Below, in pieces: positions 60,701 to 64,000 of a stretch of DNA of 64,000 nt. How positions within the stretch are numbered: the stretch's first letter is position 1; each line of letters starts with the position of its first letter. The notes beneath the pieces are model-generated. The model saw nothing but the letters and a program-made list of their open reading frames with translations, had not been told where the DNA came from and ran no database searches. A program made the position numbers and the translations under genes. The DNA lies in NCBI RefSeq assembly GCF_040807025.1, contig NC_090981.1, positions 5,468,501 to 5,532,500 of the forward strand. Reading direction: 5' to 3'. The stretch is from Struthio camelus. Lineage: Eukaryota; Chordata; Aves; Struthioniformes; Struthionidae.

Positions 60701-63700
60701 AGTTCTCACGTTGACTAATTATAGAATAAATTGTGTCTGAGAAAAAAAAAAAAAAGGCTGCTCAGTGGCTTTATGCCAACTGGTCTAATAGTAGGAATCA
60801 GGAATTTAATTTTGAGTCCTGACATATGTATGAATTTTAACACTGGGACAGTTTATTAGAGTATAACTTTATTTGAAAAAATGACAAAAAAAGCTCCATT
60901 TTATTCATTATATCTCATTTATACTCATGTTATTGATGGAACCTTTTACTGAAGAGTCAAGTTTACTATACTGAGTAGCATACCAGTGTGATACACCAGT
61001 GCATTTCGAGATCCCAGTGAGATGGGTGGGGACAGCAGAGCCTCCCATCACTCTTCCCCAGTCCACACTTGCCAGGAGGCACAGTAAGAGTGGTGCAAGG
61101 TTTCCCATTTGCACACCTGGGTTACGGCATTAGCAGGAGGAAACCTGTCTGGCTTTGAAAGGGAGTGACAAAAAGACACCAGAGGTTTAGTTGGGGAAAA
61201 TAAGTGTGAAAGAAGCTGAGAGGCACAAAAAGCAAAGGAGGAAGGCACTGAGAGCATGATCCAGCACTCGGAGGGAAGACTTCTGCATTGACAGTTTGCT
61301 TAAGTTAATCTCAGAATTAGAACAGCAAGTTTACCACCTTTAATGGAGCATAACACACATGATCAACTTCACCCTGATCATGTTGCACTTTTTCTCTCCA
61401 TCTTTCAAACAACTTAACCTGAATATCCTTCAGGCTAAGAATTGTATCTATCTCTGACAAGAGTCTTTAACTTTAAACACCTCTGCAATGCAAATATAAT
61501 AAACCTTAACTTCAGCACTTTTTCTGCTTGCAAATATTGAATAAAGTTGCTGAAAAAAAAATATGAAACTGTTTAGGTCTCCAGAAGGCTTCATGGAGTC
61601 TACCCAGCCTCAGTTCCTAACTGCATGGTTGTGAAATAATGTTAAAGTGTAATGATATTATCAGGCATAAATTCTTACTCCTGCTCCATTGAAGTCATTT
61701 CTGGATCATTTGAGAGGCAACCAGTTCTGGGTGCAAGGAAAAAAGAGGTAGTAGTAAACATTTCTTCTGTGCTTATTTCTTTCTCTTTTTAGATATGAAA
61801 TCAAATTTGGGGGATGTAATAACTAACTGCAGTGAATATCTGTGACTGCGCAAACACACAAACATTATTGATAGGAATGTAACAAGCTTAGTGCCTGCAA
61901 CATGGATTAATTTGAGTAATACTTGTTTATAGTTATTTCCATAAGTTGAGGATGGGGAATGCACTACAGTGACATCAGACATTTAACAATAACAATGATC
62001 AGCAATGCCACATAAGAATATTTAGTTCCTCTCTCACTGCTATGCTGTAGCCTGCATCCTTTTAAATAACGGGTAAAAAGAAAGCAGCTTTCTTTCATTT
62101 TTCATTGTCATATATCCTAATGTATTTGAAAATATTTGAATAGAAGGCATACAAGTTACATTTCATGGGTCATTGGGTTTTTTCCTTCCTTTTGGTTAAT
62201 AAAATAGCCAGGTGGTATCGGATAATTGTTTATGTGAATTTTTGCTTCTTAGGCAGTTAAGTGCTAGAATCAAGAAGTAGTGGCAAGTGTTTGGGGTATT
62301 TCTCTGTGGCATTTCTCTCTGGTGATTTTAAAGGCCAAGCTCAGGAGAACTGGAGGCAAATGTGTACCACAAAAGTGGAGACATCAGGGAAAAAAAAAAA
62401 AAAAAAAGAGAAGGAGCTGTAAGGTAGAAATTCTGAAATGCACAAGTTAAAGGTAAGAGACTGAAAATAAACTTCAAAACCAGAAATTTAGGTTACAAAA
62501 ACCCCAGGGGAAGTGTCATATGAGAAACCACCAACACAGCTCCCTGCTCTGGAATCCTGTGCACAATGCACGCACAAAGAAAGGCCCCTGGGTAAATTCT
62601 TTCTAAACTCAGCTTAGCAAGTAAAGGATTGCATCCTTCCAATTAAGGATTTCTATGGTACTTTATCACATTCTGCCTCAGCATGTCAAAGTCGGAGTAC
62701 AGACTTAGGTGTTTAAAGTATCTGATCATCAGCTGAGACACTGATTTATTAATGGACCTTAGACAATGCAGTATTATCAAGTATTAATCCATCGACCCAT
62801 CCAACAAACAGGTGGAAAGACAGGACTGCCTTAATTGAACATGAGATACAAATAGCAGTCCTTAGCTTAGTAAATTGTTGTAAAATGTCAGTTTTAAGAA
62901 CTGCCTCCTAAAAATTATATGAATCATCTGACATAATGGACAAAAGAGAGAAAATGTTTAATGAACCACTTTGAGTAAAAAAAGTGATTTCAGTCCTCCC
63001 TGTGACTGTAGAAACATTCATCAAAATTAGCAAAAATGTTTTTTATAGTCTAAGAATATGATTATTCGTTACTGAGACCCAACTGTAAAAAAACAGGCTG
63101 CTTATAGTGAGAGGGAAAGTCAATTCACAAATGTGGCAACTTACACTGTAATTGAAACTATGAGCTGACTGCTGTATCAAACATGTAACATACTGTTGCA
63201 TTCAATCCATTCCTGTGAACCAAACAAATACAATGCCAGCATCTAGCTGAAAACTCTTAGCTGTTTCTGAAGCTTCCCCAGCTCTTCATCCAGTCTGCGC
63301 GAGTAAAAGTTATTGATATAAAGAAACAAAGAAGCAAGCAAAGCATAAGAGAGAAGCAGAGCAATAGCAGAGCAAAGAACAAATACTGTACATGCTTCTA
63401 AAATAGGCATCCACTATTATGCATTGACCCTAAAGCTCTTCAGTTCAATATGATAGCATTTACTCTTGTTCTTAACCCACCTTTAATTTGTAACTCCTTA
63501 TTTAGCTCATTTGGAAACAGAAACATAAAAGCAGTAGGGATCTGAGGCATGCTCAGTGGAGAGAGCTGAAAGCGTTCAGTTGCTCCATCAGATAGAATTA
63601 GATTAGCTGCAGCCTGGGCCAAGTCAAGGGCATTTACAGTTTAGTTAGTTTTACTTGCAAAGGAGGCTGATCTCAATAGCTTGAAGGGGAAAGTAAGATT

Positions 63701-64000
63701 GCAAACTATTGCAAGGCCTCTCTCATTCAGCTGTTGAGGTCACCTTCAGGTAGAAGGCTGCATCACACAATTTTACTCCATTATGAGCAGTAGCACGGAC
63801 TAGAAAGCAAGTTTTACCTCATTCTTCTCTTAAAACACTTCTCTTCATCATACCTTACAAGATAAGAGTGAGTGAAGGAAAAAAAAAAAGATGTACAAGT
63901 TTGTATGATACAATAGGCAGACTGTATCTCACTTCAGTAAAAACTACCAAACCACCACAAAAAAAACTAAATCCTGGCATAAACCTATGTACTTTCTACA
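51771..64000. other. AT-rich unannotated DNA to window end
   Basis: About 12 kb with no recognised gene or named repeat. It contains A17 at 58864-58880, A18 at 62390-62407, a 13-base duplication (GAGTATTATAGAA) near 52455-52483, and the nested inverted repeats at 59765-59839. All open frames are at most about 99 codons and without motifs. Confidence 0.55.
59765..59839. repeat. Nested inverted repeats, cruciform-prone
   Basis: Outer arms GTAAATTATTTA (59765-59776) and TAAATAATTTAC (59828-59839) are exact 12-base inverted repeats. Between them lies an inner hairpin with 11-base exact arms (TTACTTGTGTA at 59785-59795, TACACAAGTAA at 59800-59810) and a 4-base loop. A further small palindrome, ATTTACTTAAGTAAAT, overlaps the outer left arm. 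The whole is very AT-rich. It resembles neither a transfer RNA nor a known transposon end. Confidence 0.8.

Noticed and set aside
1-64000. CRISPR arrays, rRNA genes, complete tRNA genes, bacterial operons
   Set aside because: No regular direct repeat-spacer array beyond the four leader repeats, no rRNA blocks and no full tRNA cloverleaf were seen. Composition and elements are vertebrate.

Overview
This is vertebrate nuclear DNA from a sauropsid, most probably a bird. The evidence is an AT-rich, mostly non-coding sequence, a long CR1 LINE that ends in the typical octamer tail (ATTCTGTG then ATTCTATG), a second much older CR1 fragment, and avian-type endogenous retroviral (ERV) LTRs. Nothing in it looks bacterial, organellar or viral-episomal. 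I see no intact protein-coding host gene. Almost all open frames outside the elements below are short, lack recognisable domains and are compatible with chance.

Layout. 1-13.6 kb: single-copy-looking intergenic or intronic DNA. 13.6-16.3 kb: a 5'-truncated CR1 on the + strand with an open reverse-transcriptase half. 16.98-17.50 kb: a solo LTR on the - strand. 21.25-22.64 kb: a full-length but broken copy of a core-2 beta-1,6-N-acetylglucosaminyltransferase gene, most like GCNT1. It follows a plausible splice acceptor and lies downstream of a GC-rich block and a 74-base pyrimidine tract. 30.34-31.42 kb: a roughly 1.1-kb LTR of a second family (- strand) with an internal G21 run. 31.77-32.46 kb: an ancient, internally deleted CR1. 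33.30-39.81 kb: a 6.5-kb provirus on the - strand with two 501-bp LTRs, CTGTC flanking repeats, primer-binding site, polypurine tract and degraded gag, pro, pol and env parts. 39.8-64 kb: mainly unannotated unique DNA, with a CpG-containing, probably transposon-derived block at about 51.2-51.8 kb and a nested palindrome at 59.8 kb.

How the parts relate. The window is a record of retroelement insertion around one dead glycosyltransferase gene rather than a working gene cluster. The provirus LTRs differ at 7 of 501 positions by my hand count, so the insertion is fairly young. Even so it is defective: its protein frames are broken, and integrase plus most of the envelope surface region appear to have been removed by a pol-to-env deletion. 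The solo LTR at 17 kb is a more diverged member of the same family. All three LTR insertions lie on the - strand, while the glycosyltransferase remnant and both CR1 copies are on the + strand.

I found no convincing previously undescribed system. The observations most worth checking are the GCNT1-like pseudogene, the deletion structure of the young provirus, the four-copy repeat in its leader, and the nested inverted repeats at 59.8 kb.
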